Below the pieces are notes generated by a model. That model was not told where the DNA came from. It saw nothing but the letters and a program-made list of their open reading frames with translations, and did no database searches. From contig MNCI01013584.1 of the NCBI GenBank assembly GCA_015680685.1, positions 32,870 to 96,869 on the forward strand: DNA of 64,000 nt, given 5' to 3'. This DNA is from Gnetum montanum (lineage: Eukaryota > Streptophyta > Gnetopsida > Gnetales > Gnetaceae). Below are positions 22,824 through 35,074 of the stretch, in pieces. The position numbers and the translations under genes were made by a program. Position 1 is the stretch's first letter; each line of letters begins with the position of its first letter.

Positions 22824-25199
22824 AGTATTTAATTACTTAAATTTTTATAGGCTTTTAATGGTTCATATTTCTAAAGGAATATATTCTTAAGTTGTTCCTA
22901 TATCTTTATAGTAGTCTTAGATAATTTGTGAACCTATAAAGTAAAGTAGCCTTCCTTTGAATAGAACTAGGAATGTACCTATAGCAATTGAAAAATTCGA
23001 TCACTAAAAAACCAAAAACATTAGTGCAATGGATTTAGCTTTGCATCCCTAGGGCCTCAAAAAAATGGAATTTAGGGTCACCTAGATGATTTGGTAGATC
23101 ACCCAGGGACTTAGAGGAGGGCAAATAAAGTAATAAAAATGAAAATATGATTACAAATTTGAAAATGTAAATGTATTGAGAAAAATAATAGATCTAATTC
23201 ATATAGAAACTAAAACTAAAAACTTTATTTTACCAAAAATAAAAAGTTCAAAGATTGTGTCCAAAAATGTTCCTAGGGGAAAAGGGTTCACTTGGGGTGG
23301 AAGCCATTGCTCCACCATTCGAATGCTCCAAAACTCCTTATGCTTTCAAACCTTTGTTGCTCCTTGCACCAAATCTATAGGGGGTGTTACATGGGGGTGT
23401 AACAATGGCTATGGGGGGTAACAATTACTCAAAAGGGGGTTCCATGCTGGGGATTCAAGAAGCTCTATGTGTGTTCAAATCCCTTAAATGCAAAAATGTC
23501 AAAGTGTGTGAGTGCTAATGGGGTGGAACCTATAAATGGTATTTGGGGTTGGTTTATATATGCTTTTGGTCTTTATTTTTGCTGCAAATTGACTACAAAT
23601 TTTGGCTACGTTTTAGGTGGAGTAGGTGAAAACATTTTGGGGGTTATCATATATGAAAAGTGTCATACCCCCTTGGCCATTTTGTTTACTAAAAATAGTA
23701 ACGAGGATGAACCTTCCATGTTGGCTTTACTCCTTCCACATTGGGTCTTCAACCTTCCATGTTGGCATTATAGGGTTCTTGTTGTAGTTGATGCAATGTT
23801 GAAATCTTGGATATGCTGCTTCTACGTTGGGAAGGAGGTGTCAATGTTGAGGAGGATGAGAGATAAATGCTAGGGGTGAAAGTCAAACTGCACCAAGCTA
23901 AGTTACACTCCTTTACACATTGGAGGTAGGTGAGATCCACCCCCTACATTCCTCCACACTAGCTTACCCCCTTGTAGGAGTTTGTCAGCATAGAAAAGTG
24001 TATACCCTGCATAAAACCCATCAAATTGCCAGTTTTGGCATTCCAATAGTTATGTTTGACCCTTCCAAAGCCCAAATATAGACACTAGATGATCCCTTTC
24101 ACTTGGGAAATGAGGCTTTGGCCACTCATGACACATTTTCAGCCCCAAAAGTATGAGATAAGTGAGATTTCCCCTCATGGATTACAACCTTCACATTTAC
24201 AATGAAGTTTTTCTTTAGGTTTCATGGGATGGGGTTACAAAGGTTATGACATGAAAATTTGACAATGTTTCATTGGCTGATCTTTGGTGGTGTCTAGAGG
24301 ATTGACCCGAGAGGCATTGACAAAGAATACAAAATACCATTGCAAGTACACCATTGACGTTCCCTTTCTACACCTAATCTAGTCATGTCAAACCATGCTA
24401 AAGAGTTCTCGTGCTAATGGGATAAATATATGATAATGGAATGGTAAATGGAAATATAGGAAGTTGGTTATGAAGGCTAACAATGCATTCCAACTATTTT
24501 CATCATGGCTATAGCATGCAACTAATACGTTTTGAAGTGTTGGTTGCTCAACAAATGCATTTGAGGATCCAACTACTTTGCTCCAAGATTTCTTTTGGCC
24601 ATTGGGCTTTAAGGATTTATTGGCCATTTCACCCTTTGGAAATTGCCTCCCCTTGTTTTTTATTCTTTTTTGGGATGAAACCTTCATTGGGGTTCTTTGC
24701 CAAGGCTGGTTTGACATGATTTCTGCATTGATTGAGTTGTGTTACACTTAATGAACTTGGTTTACCCATCGAAATGAGATGTGTTACACTTGATGGACTT
24801 AATGTTTTTTCCACTAAATAAGTTGTGTTACATTAAAGTGGACTTGAAGATGAAGCATGATGATGAGATGTCACATGGCCATAGTGCATGAGTGGCAAAC
24901 ATAGGGTAACATTATTTTTCAAGGTATGAAAGGCTATAATTAGGTTATGAGGTTGGGCTCAAGGAGTCATGCTATATGGAGGGAAATGGTACAAGTGCTC
25001 TTGACATAGCAAGAAAAACTCCCCAAATCTTGCACATCGAGGTTATGTAGTGGCTTGTTTCCATAATGAATTGCATTCTTGTGATGTCTTCAGGCTTCAT
25101 CTTGCAAACACAATTGTAAGAGGATAAGAAAACTAATCAAAAAGAGAATATTAGAACATTACAATGCATATAGCCCACATAAAATGATAAACCAAGCTA
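22824..25199. other. AT-rich DNA, no recognised gene
   Basis: Open frames at 23176-23421, 23469-23873 and 24388-24717 show no family motifs and have no supporting paralogue in the window. I see no gene here. Confidence 0.4.
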
Positions 25200-26780
25200 C
25201 CCAAGTCACCAATGTTGCCATTTCAAGGCTATGGTGGTCCATGGTACTAGTTTAAGGCCCTGGTAGGCTATGGTACTAATTTAAGATTGTAGCTAATCAT
25301 GGTACTAGTTTAAGGCCTTGGTAGGCTATGGCATGTCAATTTAAGGCCTTATCAGGCCATAGAAAGATGTTCCTCTATCATGCAAAGATGTTATGCAAGC
25401 TCATTTTTTTTAGGTTATCAAAAGTTTTAGCTTTGATCATTTGTTGCAACCTATCAATAATGATAAATAACACTACAAGAAAACATGTGAGCGTTAGATA
25501 TAATCAGGGCTATGTGATGGCTTTAATGTTTCATAGCATGGGATTAATGAGGTTATGAGTAGGCTTGAGTCCTTGGTTTCATGCATTTTGTCCTTACCAT
25601 TGTGGTCTTTGATGGAAATTTCAACTAAGGGACTCTCTATGATGTTTCTAGCTTCAAGGTCAATGGTAGTTAGACTACATCAAGGGTGTTATGGCTATAG
25701 AGTAAAATTGTTTCAAGGTCTTAAGATTAAGGTCAACTTGGCCTAACAACATCACAACAGGAATTTATTTAGGCCTTAAGGCTAATCAAGTTTGCTTCCT
25801 CATCCTTCTAGCTCATCCCTATTTGATAACATAAGCAAATTAAGTGGCACTTGTGTAATAAATTTGTTAAATAATGTAAAAATGCATTAATAATAATGCT
25901 TAAAGTGGATCTAAAAAAATTAAAATGATGTCAAAATAGGTTAAAGCATGGCCAATGAAGGTCACTAAGGGAAGTATAAGGTTAACCATGGTCAACTATG
26001 GTTATACTTTGCTAGGTTTAGGCCTTAGTGGGTGATAGGATTGCTAGTTTAAGGTCATGGTAGCCCATAGTGCTAGTTTTAGGCCTTAGTGGCCCATGGT
26101 GACATGGTGTTAAATGATGATCAAATATGGTCAAACTCCATCACCTGATACCAACTAAAGGCTTAAACAAGGTTGAATGTGGTCACTAATGGTTATAAGG
26201 GGTAAGTTGTAGCAAATAGGATGAAACAAAGGTCAAATGATGCATAATGAGATCAAATAAAGGCCAAATCATGATCAAAACCACATAAAATGGTGTTAAA
26301 TAGGGGTCAAAGAAGGTTATGTTGATGCTAAATGACATCAATTAATATCCAATCAAGTTAAATAAGGTCTGAGAAATGACAAATGGTGGAATATTGTAGT
26401 GAAATAAAGTTACATTTTTGCCAATTTAAGGCCATGGTGGGCTATAATGCCAATTTTAGGTCTTAGCAGGCCATGGTCACATGGTTTCAAAAAATGGTCA
26501 AGGAGGATCAAACCCCACTATTTGATACCAATAAAAGGATAAACAAAGGTAAATAAGGCTATAATAAGGAAAATAAAAACGTGTAAGGCTATGTGAAGGC
26601 CATACTAGGTCAAGAAGTTCAACAATGTAACACAAGGCTAAAAATAAATCAAAACATCATGTAATAAGGTCAAAGCATGCAAAATGGGCTACATATGATG
26701 AAACTTGGATAATATAGGTTAAAAAGGGTTATTGTTTGCTAGTTTTAGGCCTTAATTGATCATGTTGGGGAAGCCTTGAG
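25200..26780 (-). repeat. Degenerate repeat region with GGCC..GGCCTTAAACTAG core
   Basis: On the minus strand, recurring segments read GGCCN6-10GGCCTTAAACTAG followed by CATGG or similar (for example near 25215, 25310, 26040, 26080, 26440 and 26745). The same core with the same order occurs at 44590-44745 in element 2 and at 34683-34741. Probably the non-coding part of a decayed Tat-like element, here interspersed with unrelated GGTCAAA-rich DNA. Confidence 0.55.
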
Positions 26781-26892
26781 AAAAATTTAGTAAAGAAACG
26801 TAAAATAAAGTTAAAGACAAAATAAAATTGGGTAAAAACATAATAAACTAAGTGAAGCAAGGTAAAAAAATGGTATTAAATTTAATAGATAT

Positions 26893-26940
26893 TTATATTT
26901 TTTTTATTTTTAATTTATTATTATTATTATTATTTTGACA
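26893..26940. repeat. T-rich stretch with (TTA)n microsatellite
   Basis: A run of ATT/TTA triplets, preceded by TTTTTTTATTTTTAATT. Simple sequence only. Confidence 0.8.
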
Positions 26941-27149
26941 ATATTTATATTAACAAATACTTAATTGCAATAGCGATGCTTGACAATGATGACCCTAGAA
27001 TATAACCTTAATAGGTGGTGTAATTCAAAGAATCCTTGAATAGTAAGTTGATGGAATATGAATGTTAGACATAGCTAATGGGAATTGGATAATAACACAA
27101 TCTTGAATGGCCTTCTTAAGGATCTAAACATCCTCTTTTCAAGGTCTTG

Positions 27150-27690
27150 TCCGTCCTCATTGTTGTGCATTTGTCATCATAATTATGTGAGGCATTGACA
27201 TTGCCACACATAACATGATCTCCATCCCTTGATGAATGGAAAAATTTGGTCTAATAACATCTCTTAAATTGATAATAAAAATATCACCAATTTAGAGATG
27301 ATTTGTAGGCACATATACACAAAATAATTCCCAATCGTCCATTTCATTCTGAAGTACAATGGAAGAGGTAACAAAACCAAAGGCATATTTAGCAACACAT
27401 GGATACCTTATGATGGATACTTTCTTAAAAGCTTAATTATTTTGATCCAGGAATATAGCAACACTAATTTTCTTAGATGTAAAATAGATATGCCTAAGGA
27501 AATAGAAATACCAATGAGGAATATGAAAATTAATGAGGTGATGAAGCCTAACCCAAATGTATTAATGCCAAGTTGATTGTATATTGGTAAGAAAAATCCA
27601 TCCATAAAATGAATAAACCACCAAGTAATGTTAAATGTTATTACTATTGGAAAGAATATAACACATCTACTCAAAAATTTCTTTAAAGCC
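27150..27690 (-). pseudogene. COV1-like (DUF502) membrane protein, decayed copy
   Basis: The minus strand gives SRCVIFFPIVITFNITWWF, IHFMDGFFLPIYNQLGI, FGLGFITSLIFIFLIGI, then KYAFGFVTSS, LFCVYVPTNHL*IGDIF, NLRDVIRPNFSIHQGMEIM and MSMPHII. These follow in order the plant COV1/LCV family (two membrane segments, then the soluble CVYVPTNHLYIGD region). The middle part is missing or shifted, there is at least one stop, and the N-terminus is absent. No intron interrupts the matching blocks, so a retrocopy is likely. COV1 proteins act in Golgi/vascular patterning; this copy should be inactive. Confidence 0.75.
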
Positions 27691-27699
27691 CAACTTCAT

Positions 27700-28750
27700 A
27701 GGACCTTATGAAAAGCCTCCCTATTGTAGCTGTAGGTAGGTTTTTGAATATTAAAGGGATATCTTCTTCCCTTGCAGCCACCTTTTCCCCCATGGGTTGG
27801 GGATATGTAGCTCATTGTAGGGCCAATGCATAGTCCTTTGTGGATCTAGTGCAACCCATTGCTAGGCCTGTATGACCCTTTGTAATCCATTTTGCTAGTG
27901 GTGACCATGGTAGTGAGTAGTGCATGGATGAGGATTTCGTCGATGTTGGGACAACAACACTAGGTAGGAGCGCTAAGAGGAAATTTTGGATCATAGCATT
28001 CATGTTGGTTCCACACTAACTAGGATGGATTTGACATGGAGTAGTGTTAGATTATGGTATTGATGTTGGTTCTATGCTAACTAGTGTGGATCTGGTGTGG
28101 AGTGGTGTTGGATTGTGATATCCATGTTGACTAGGGTGGATCTAGCATGGAGCAAGGGTTTTGAATGATCACAAGGGTTTAAAGATCATGGTGATGAGGG
28201 CCTAGGATTCCAGGCTTGATTTGTAGAGGTGTAGTAGCAAACAATAGTGGCTATGTCCCAAACCATAGGCATGGGGAATGATGTGATTGGTGATAGGCAC
28301 AGAGGGTGAGGGTAGGGGGTTATTATAGCACATGGCCTATATATGACTATGTAGCTAGAGTGTTAAAGCATTGAAATTGTTGCAGCCAAGAGGGTTGCTC
28401 CAAGGAAGGAACAATAGAAGACACATAGAATTAATAGTGTCGTTGGACATAGAGCCAAGAAGATTTTTGTTGGGGGATTAGATCTAACTATTATTAAGGG
28501 GGCATATGTGGCCTCTGTAGGGCCATAATGACCTAAAATGAAAATTAATCTATTTATTCATTTTTTTTATTTTTAGGTTTTTCGTATGATGTAATCAGAT
28601 AGGGCCAATTTGGATTGAATTAGCTTTGCTTCAAAAGTTGTGGGCTTAAGATATCTAGATCAAGGTTTTGAAAATTTATGGGAATTAGATGATTTGTAAT
28701 TTGGGTTACTTCATTTAAGATTAGAAAATTAGAGAAGAAATTTGTTCTTT
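27700..28750. other. No recognised gene
   Basis: Between the COV1-like and URGT-like copies. A locally duplicated phrase (ATGTTGG...ACTAG.GTGGAT.TGG.ATGGAG) occurs three times at 28000-28150. Nothing else recognised. Confidence 0.4.
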
Positions 28751-28763
28751 TCACATAAGAATA

Positions 28764-29705
28764 ATGGTATCTACAACTAGGGCCAAGAAGAAGGTAGCCT
28801 TGGATGTTGCAACTTGGATTTTCAATATCTCCACATCTATTGGGATTATCATGGTTAACAAGACTCTCATGGTCAAATATGGGTATTCATTTGTAAGCAT
28901 GTTGACTAGTTTGCATTTCAACATGAAAAATCTAATGATCATTATTCTATAGTGCATGGGATATAGGCAATAGTCTTACTCACCCTTTTTGAAACTAGCT
29001 AAGTCTGTTATTTGTACCAACTTTTCCATTGTGGGGATGAACATTAGTCTCATATAGAATTTTTTGGGTTCTTATCAAATTGTAAAGCTGAGCATGATCC
29101 ATGTATCTTGCTTTCTTAATTTTTTATTTGAAAAAGTTAGATACTCCAAGGATACAAAGTTTAGCATTTTAGTGGTGTTAGTTGGAGTTTCTATTTGTAC
29201 TATTACTAATGTTAGTGTAAATGTGAAAGGCTTCATTGCTACCACCATTGTAGCATGGAAAATTTTTCTACAATAATATTATGTTCATTACCTTCAAAAG
29301 AAACATTATTTGAGCTTATTTAATCTTTTAGGACATACCACACCATTACAGGCCTTAAAATTAATCATTTTGGGGCCTTTTGTTGATTATTGATCAATAG
29401 AAAAAAGAGTTAATCATTTTGATTCTACAATATCATCAATACTATTCATTACTTTATCATGCCTACTAACTGTTGGTACTATTTTATCTGCATTGGTCAC
29501 TTCATAGTAGTCTCCTTTCAAGTTCTTGGTTACATGAAGATAGTCTTTGTTCTCATACAAGGATTCATATTTTTTTGGTAAAAAGGGTTTGAATTTTCAT
29601 GTTGTCCTAGGAATGATCCTGGTAGTCATTGGAATGATGTGGTATGGAAATGCATCCACCAAACCTGGTGACCCTGAGCCACGCTGGGTAGCATTGCACT
29701 AGCAT
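28764..29705 (+). pseudogene. URGT-type UDP-Rha/UDP-Gal transporter, decayed copy
   Basis: Plus-strand blocks in order: [95 protein letters not shown] and finally [30 protein letters not shown]. These match the plant nucleotide-sugar transporter family of the URGT4-6 type (Golgi membrane, NST/TPT fold) from its N-terminus to the WYGNASSKPG tail. Stops and frameshifts occur throughout, and about 60 residues near 28960-29060 are poor. No intron separates the blocks. It lies antisense to, and downstream of, the protease of element 3, once the solo LTR at 30067-34299 is removed. Confidence 0.8.
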
Positions 29706-30061
29706 GGGTGAGGGGGTATGACTCTTTTTGTTTTTGTTTTAGATGTAAATAAAATTAAATCAATTCAACCAAATGACTATTATGTTGCAATAGCTTTAGC
29801 TAACAAAATATTATGATGCTATCATGCAACTTTAAAAGTTACATGCTTTGATGTCCTCTTTCCCCAAGAGTAATGAGTTGTATACCATCCCCATCAATTG
29901 AAGAGGTAGGCCCATGATGCTTATTTCAACATATAGTTTGTACCACCCATTGTCAAACTTCATGATAGCTAATACACATTTCTATTCATTTTAAAAACAC
30001 TTCAATTGCACAATGTGGTCTCACTCATGATTTTTTTGGCTATCATGTTGTATTATTCTTT
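29706..30061. other. No recognised gene
   Basis: AT-rich DNA between the URGT-like copy and the solo LTR; no coding or repeat signal seen. Confidence 0.4.
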
Positions 30062-30104
30062 CCATCTGATGAGCCGCAATATCACGTACGCGATATTGCA
30101 GCCC

Positions 30105-30125
30105 ACCGAAACATCTATAAATAAG
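30105..30125 (+). promoter_or_regulatory. TATA box of the solo LTR
   Basis: CTATAAATAAGAGG, following the palindrome CAATATCACGTACGCGATAT. The same palindrome-TATA order is seen at 57740-57790. Confidence 0.6.
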
Positions 30126-30489
30126 AGGTAGCTTTCCCTGTTTTAGGCATCTAGAGTTAGTCCCTTAGCCAAACTATAGTAGTGTTGGCACATTTTGGCC
30201 ATTCAATGGAACTTGCTTTATAAGGTTATAGTAATTTTTGAAAAATTTAAAAGATATTGTTGAGATTTTGTTTCTTCACCTTGAAGTCTACCATGTCGAT
30301 TAAGACAAGCTTTTGCTAATTGGTTCATCCCTTGTTGGCATTTGGACAAAAATGAGCCTACAATCATGAGCACTACCAAAAAATTAACTTATCTAAGCAC
30401 ATACATTGGTGCTAAAAACAAAAATTTAAATCTTTCTAAAGCAAGATAGGAAGACCAACACACTATTCTCCGATGCCTTAAATAAAACA

Positions 30490-30700
30490 CTAGAAATTCA
30501 TTGGGCACAGTGATCAGCCATGGTGGCCATCTGTACCGATGTGGGTACAACAAAGTCTTCTTATGCGACAGAACCACCACTAACATCATTTTTAGTGAAC
30601 AGGGTGATGCGAAGACACCATCCATGGTGGCATTCACACAGGACAAAGAACGGCTCTGTGTAATACATGGCAATTTCGGTTTTTGGGGTTAGACATACAG
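30490..30700 (+). pseudogene. HSP70-like N-terminal fragment
   Basis: The plus frame MGTVISHGGHLYRCGYNKVF..., TNIIFSEQGDAKTPSMVAFT, QDKERL aligns with the HSP70 nucleotide-binding N-terminus (GTVIGIDLGTTYSCVGV..., [20 protein letters not shown]). The phosphate-loop glycines and DLGTT are destroyed. Only about 60 residues remain. The end of this stretch is duplicated across the N at 30743. Moderate certainty. Confidence 0.5.
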
Positions 30701-30837
30701 GATTTCAACAATCATCAATCTTCTTCTACTGGGAATGTGAAANAACGGCTCTGTGTAATACATGGCAATTTCGGTTTTTGGGGTTAGACATCCAGGATTT
30801 CAACAATCATCAATCTTCTTCTACTGGGAATGTGAAA
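30649..30837. other. Assembly join: N at 30743 with 94-base duplication
   Basis: 30649-30742 recur at 30744-30837 almost unchanged. The longest of the N-flanking duplications; likely unmerged contig overlap. Confidence 0.8.
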
Positions 30838-30989
30838 ATAACTTCCCTGCAAAAAATATTTTTGGGAATCTACTATAGTAGCCTCTCTGCATTCCTCAAT
30901 CAGCAACAATGGCTTTGGCGTGCTTTTCTCTGCAAACAAAAATAGACGTGAAAATATGGGCAGGCCACAAAACTCTCAACCCTGTACTT

Positions 30990-31400
30990 TGCACAGGTAG
31001 ACAAACGATCTACAAATATTGTGAAAGTTTTTTTGAGTTTTCAAAATCTTACCCTTTCTCTCCATGGGACCCCTTCTACTCAAAGAATTTATGAACAGAA
31101 TAGATTATCCCACACAACCCATGGAAGAAATAAAATTTAGCTACAGAACAAGTCTATTAATAGGGTTCGATTTTTCAGCTTGGCTTGACTCAAAGCCCAA
31201 AGAATCAGTAGCATACATCTCGTTTGGGAGCTTTTCTCGATGTAGCAAAGAGCTACTACAGGAATTCATAATGGGTTTGATATAGAGCAAACAGTCCTTC
31301 GTTTGGGTTCTCAAGCCAGATATCATGGGCACCCAGGGCTTCGCTGCAACCAGGAGTGCATTGAGAAATACGAGCAGAAACAGGAAAAATTCATATTTCT
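30990..31400 (+). pseudogene. UDP-glycosyltransferase (UGT) fragment
   Basis: After a frameshift near 31060 the frame reads MGPLLLKEFMNRIDYPTQ, then AWLDSKPKESVAYISFGSFS, KELLQEFIMGLI*SKQSFVW, VLKPDIMG. This is the centre of a plant family-1 UGT (GPLLP..., WLDSQPKGSVVYVSFGS, ...GLEASGHSFLWVVRPD) just upstream of the PSPG box, which is absent. One TAG replaces a codon. Upstream, SKSYPFSPWDPFYSKNL matches the preceding UGT segment in another frame. Confidence 0.7.
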
Positions 31401-32404
31401 GCATTACAAAGGATTTTTGTAGAGAAATATGCTAGAATGCTGAGACACCACAACTATGCAATGTATCAGACGTGCGAGACAGTGCCTAGGGTTTGATCTT
31501 GACGAAACCCTCTATCATCGGATGTGTTACTTACCTTCTTATGCATTGGAAGAGGGATCTCCTACAACAGTGGCAGCTACACTTGTGTTTACTAAGCATT
31601 TCTGCGGCGCTAAGCATGCATGCCCAAGTCAGGGCCAAGGCCTTGCTCCACAGCGTGCAAGCGGAAGACACAGGAACAGTGGCAGATGAAAAGTCAGTAG
31701 CAACACCAGCACGACACACAGCCATGGTGGACACAGAAGATGTGGAGATGGTGGCAACAGAGCAGTGGTAGTAACTTTTAAACAATGGCAGCAGCAGTAT
31801 TGGCCAATCGGGTTGTGTATTTGGATGCGAAGAGGGCTGCAGCAACATCAGCAATGAACCAAAGGTGGCGGCAATCGCGTACGAGCTGGAAAAGAAGACC
31901 TCGGGCTAGTCCAATGCAGAGCAGTGGCAACGAAATAGTGGACAAGACAAGATCGGTGGAGTGGAGCATAAGTTGCGGAGATGGGCTATGCACAGGAAAA
32001 GCTATTAGGCAGTTAGTTTAACTGCATACTGTTAACTTTGGAAAATTATATTTTCTTTATAAAAGTATATTTTCTTTCATCGGCCATTCCCTAAATCAAT
32101 TTGTTTGAATATAATTTGGTATTTTGGTATTCAAATATTGGATACCTCTATATAAAAATATATTCAAAGACAAAAATTCATGGGATATTTACCTAATGTC
32201 ATACATGGACTAGACACTTCTCAGTTGCAACCTTTTTATCTATGGTGGTTACAACCATCCAAGATTTTTTGTAACTTACCTAACTTGTTGGGCAAGTAAC
32301 CTCCTAACTTTTTGGGCAAGTAATCTCCTAATTGGTTGGCCAAGTTACTTGGGAGAGAAGTTAGGTAAGATATTTTTGAATATGTAACTTACCTAACTAC
32401 CTTT

Positions 32405-32560
32405 GAGCCCTATAAAAAGGCTTCAGAAAAGGAGGAGAAGGGTCTCAAATTTTGGAGGAATATCACTTGAGGTCTCACACATCACACTTGGGATCTTAGA
32501 AGATTTGTAAAGAATATTAGTTGTAAGATGGCTTGCTAAATAAAGATTTCAGCCTCTTGT
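32405..32560 (+). promoter_or_regulatory. LTR-like TATA and poly(A) module
   Basis: CCCTATAAAAAGGCTTC near 32410 followed about 130 bases later by AATAAAGATTTCAGCC, spacing typical of an R region in plant LTRs. Upstream, GGGCAAGTAA..CTCCTAA occurs three times (32285-32350). Suggests that an LTR, or a terminal-repeat fragment, lies within the insertion. Confidence 0.4.
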
Positions 32561-34304
32561 CATAGTCCTATGAGTTATGCATTTTATTTTTTATTTTGTT
32601 TAAATTGTTTAGCTAGTGGTTTAGATAGTATCATCCTTGGCAAGTAATTTTGGGATTTTTAGATTGCTCTTACTATTCTTGTTTCTCGATAGAAATTTCT
32701 ATTAAAATTTTGCCATAGAAGCGCTTGTGTTTAAAAGCCTTAAGAGCATTTTAGTAGTAAATTTCATTATTGTGCAACGTGTGGGAACTACTATTGGGAT
32801 TGTTGTAAGAGAGCCTCTGTTTGTAGTCACGCCGTTGAACAATTCAGTAGTCAAGAGGATTTAAAAAGTCTTTGGTATTTTGATAGGACCAGAATAGCTT
32901 CTTTTTATCTTTAAAGTGAATTTCCGTGGTATTTCAATCAGAAATTGTCAAGTCTTTTAAAGGTTCTGTTTGAATGCAATCGTTGACATCTATTATCTAG
33001 TCAAAATGGAGTCTCGTACATGATAGTTTACACAGCAATTTCTGGTAGCATAGTAGGATTATCTTGAAGAAATTGCTTGTTTGAGCCTTTGAAGTTTGAA
33101 CAATTCGTAGATATTGAATTTGAGATAGCTTTATTGCGAAGTGTTTACTCGTGTCAGTTTACCTTGTTTAAATATTTGAGGTCTACACAAATCTGCTTTC
33201 TTTTCTTTTCTGCTTATTTCCATTGAATCTTGCTCTATTTCTAGTTTTCTAGTGGAACTATCTCTTTCTCTAGGGAAAATTAGGAGTAGATTGTGGAGTT
33301 GTGCTCAAATGTTCTTACAAAATTTTATTTGTTACAAGTAGGTATTATAAGGACCGCGTAGACTAGGCAGTTGAACAAAATAGGAAATTTTCAACAACTC
33401 ACAATACTTGGCAAAGTTGGTTGAATCTCTTTAAAATAAGTCATTTGTAGTTTATACATAATGCAATCATTACATTTCTCAGAACTGCACGCTGCAATAG
33501 CACACACACATACTCACATTAACAACTAAGTTTATTTGGAGGTATCTGGGCCTTGGTGTTGCCAGAGACTAGTAGGCACCTAAATCCTGTTCGAGGACAC
33601 TCGTTGGCAGGTGCATCCAAAATGGTTGCCAACAAGTAGTTTTACCATTCTAGAGTTAGAATAATTTCCATGTGCTCGTAGTAGGAGTCTAAAAGTGAAT
33701 GGATCTTTATTCGAGCAAATTGTACCTGAGCACACATTTGTGTATGACAATAAAGATGAACTTTCTGATAAACCTTGCAGCATATGGACTAAGCTAAATA
33801 GGATTTAATTATTGTTAAATATTTAAATGCTTTCCTATATAATTAATCTCTCTCAACCCTTGACTCTCCTAGTTAAGTGCATTCAGTACGACTGCTTCGA
33901 GCAGGTGTGTAATGCTTGGTAACCCAATAACAAGTAGCGTTTGTAATCCCAGTAGCATTGCACTAGTTCAGGGTGTGTGCAGTAAGGGGGAATGGATACT
34001 AATGTTAGGATAATTAATACTTAGTTAGTGAATAGTTAATGAAATTTAGTTATTTAGTTCTCTTCACCTTTCCCTACTAGCATAGGTGTTAAAAAGATAA
34101 AAGTTATAAAAATCACATCTCTCAAACTTACTTAACCATACAATCATGACAATATAAGTAAGTTTTGAAGGATAAAAATTTATTAACCTTAAGTGTTCCA
34201 TTAAGTCATGTAAGCACTTAGTCCTTGGAGTTCGACTGGATTGCGCATGAGATGCTCGTATTCGTATGGTTGAGTGTAGGGGTACCTCGTCACTCATCAC
34301 CATC

Positions 34305-35074
34305 CCATGGATGTCATTGTTTTGGATTATTAAAACTTTGGAGACTACATTATTTATTGTCATCTTGTTACTTTGTGTAGCTATGGCTACTTCTATATTA
34401 TTGTATCATAGAGTGTGACTATGTATATTGTCATTGGACATTTTGATATTCTTTGATTATTGTCACATAGTGTGACTATGGCTACGTCTCAATTTTAGAT
34501 TCTTATGTTTCATATGCTTCATATAAACCTAGATGGTAAATGTAATAAGGTCATAAAGTAAAACTAGAAGATATAATATGTCATAATGATAATATATGCA
34601 CATAAGTAAATTCACATATGTTGCTATCATGTAGATTGGATACAATGTTGATATAGGGGAAAAATCAAGAGTTTGTTATGCTAACCATTTTTAGGCCCTA
34701 GTAGGCCATAATGTTGCTATTTTTAGGCTTTAGTAGGCCATATTCCATACTTTCCTAGCAAGCATGGGATGCTCTCGAAGGAGCACATAAGATAATAATC
34801 GATTCCAAAACATGATATAACATGTAAAGGTAAAAAAATGGTTGGCAAAAGAATGAATGAGACATTTACCATGAACTTGTTGCTTGATCTTTTAGAAATT
34901 GAGGGATCTTTTTGGCATGATTCTATGGTCACCATTTCTCTCATTTAGCATGGTGAGTTGTAGTCATTTTTGTTTATTATTTCATGTCACAAGGTTGGTG
35001 CTATTTGCATCATTGTTGTTCCCATTGTGGTTGGCCCCAATTTGAGTGTCGAGAGTTTCCTCCTGAAACTCTAG
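34305..35074 (-). other. Spacer after protease of element 3, with GGCC repeats
   Basis: No gene seen. At 34683-34741 the minus strand holds two copies of GGCCTACTA(A/G)..CCTAAAAAT, the same repeat type as 44590-44745, in the same position relative to protease. 34723-34944 is an ORF without motifs. Confidence 0.5.

Larger units (their letters stand above)
30183..33634. mobile_element. 3452-base insertion with gene fragments, TG..CA ends
   Basis: Starts TGTTGGCACATTTTGG and ends CCAAAATGGTTGCCAACA, so the two ends are imperfect inverted repeats of about 17 bases. It is flanked by a perfect AGTAG duplication (30178-30182, 33635-33639), and joining the flanks restores the LTR seen at 57840. The ends are inverted rather than direct, so a two-LTR element is not evident; a TIR transposon or a very long solo LTR are the options. 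It carries HSP70-like and UGT-like fragments and an LTR-like TATA/poly(A) module at 32405-32560. Confidence 0.7.
30067..34299 (+). repeat. Solo LTR of the element A/C family, interrupted
   Basis: LTR sequence at 30067-30182 (starts TGATGAGCC, includes palindromes and TATA) continues at 33635-34299 (ends GTCACTCATCA). It is flanked by a perfect five-base duplication CCATC (30062-30066 and 34300-34304). No PBS or internal region follows, so it is a solo LTR left by LTR-LTR recombination. It reads on the plus strand. A 3452-base insertion splits it, about 115 bases from its start. Confidence 0.85.

Noticed and set aside
23469-23873. 134-residue plus ORF as a host gene
   Set aside because: No recognisable domain, Cys/Trp-rich by chance composition, no splice partners or paralogue seen.
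31456-32021. Ala/Thr/Arg-rich ORFs inside the 3.45-kb insertion
   Set aside because: Low-complexity CAG/GCA-rich DNA open in several frames on both strands; no family motif.
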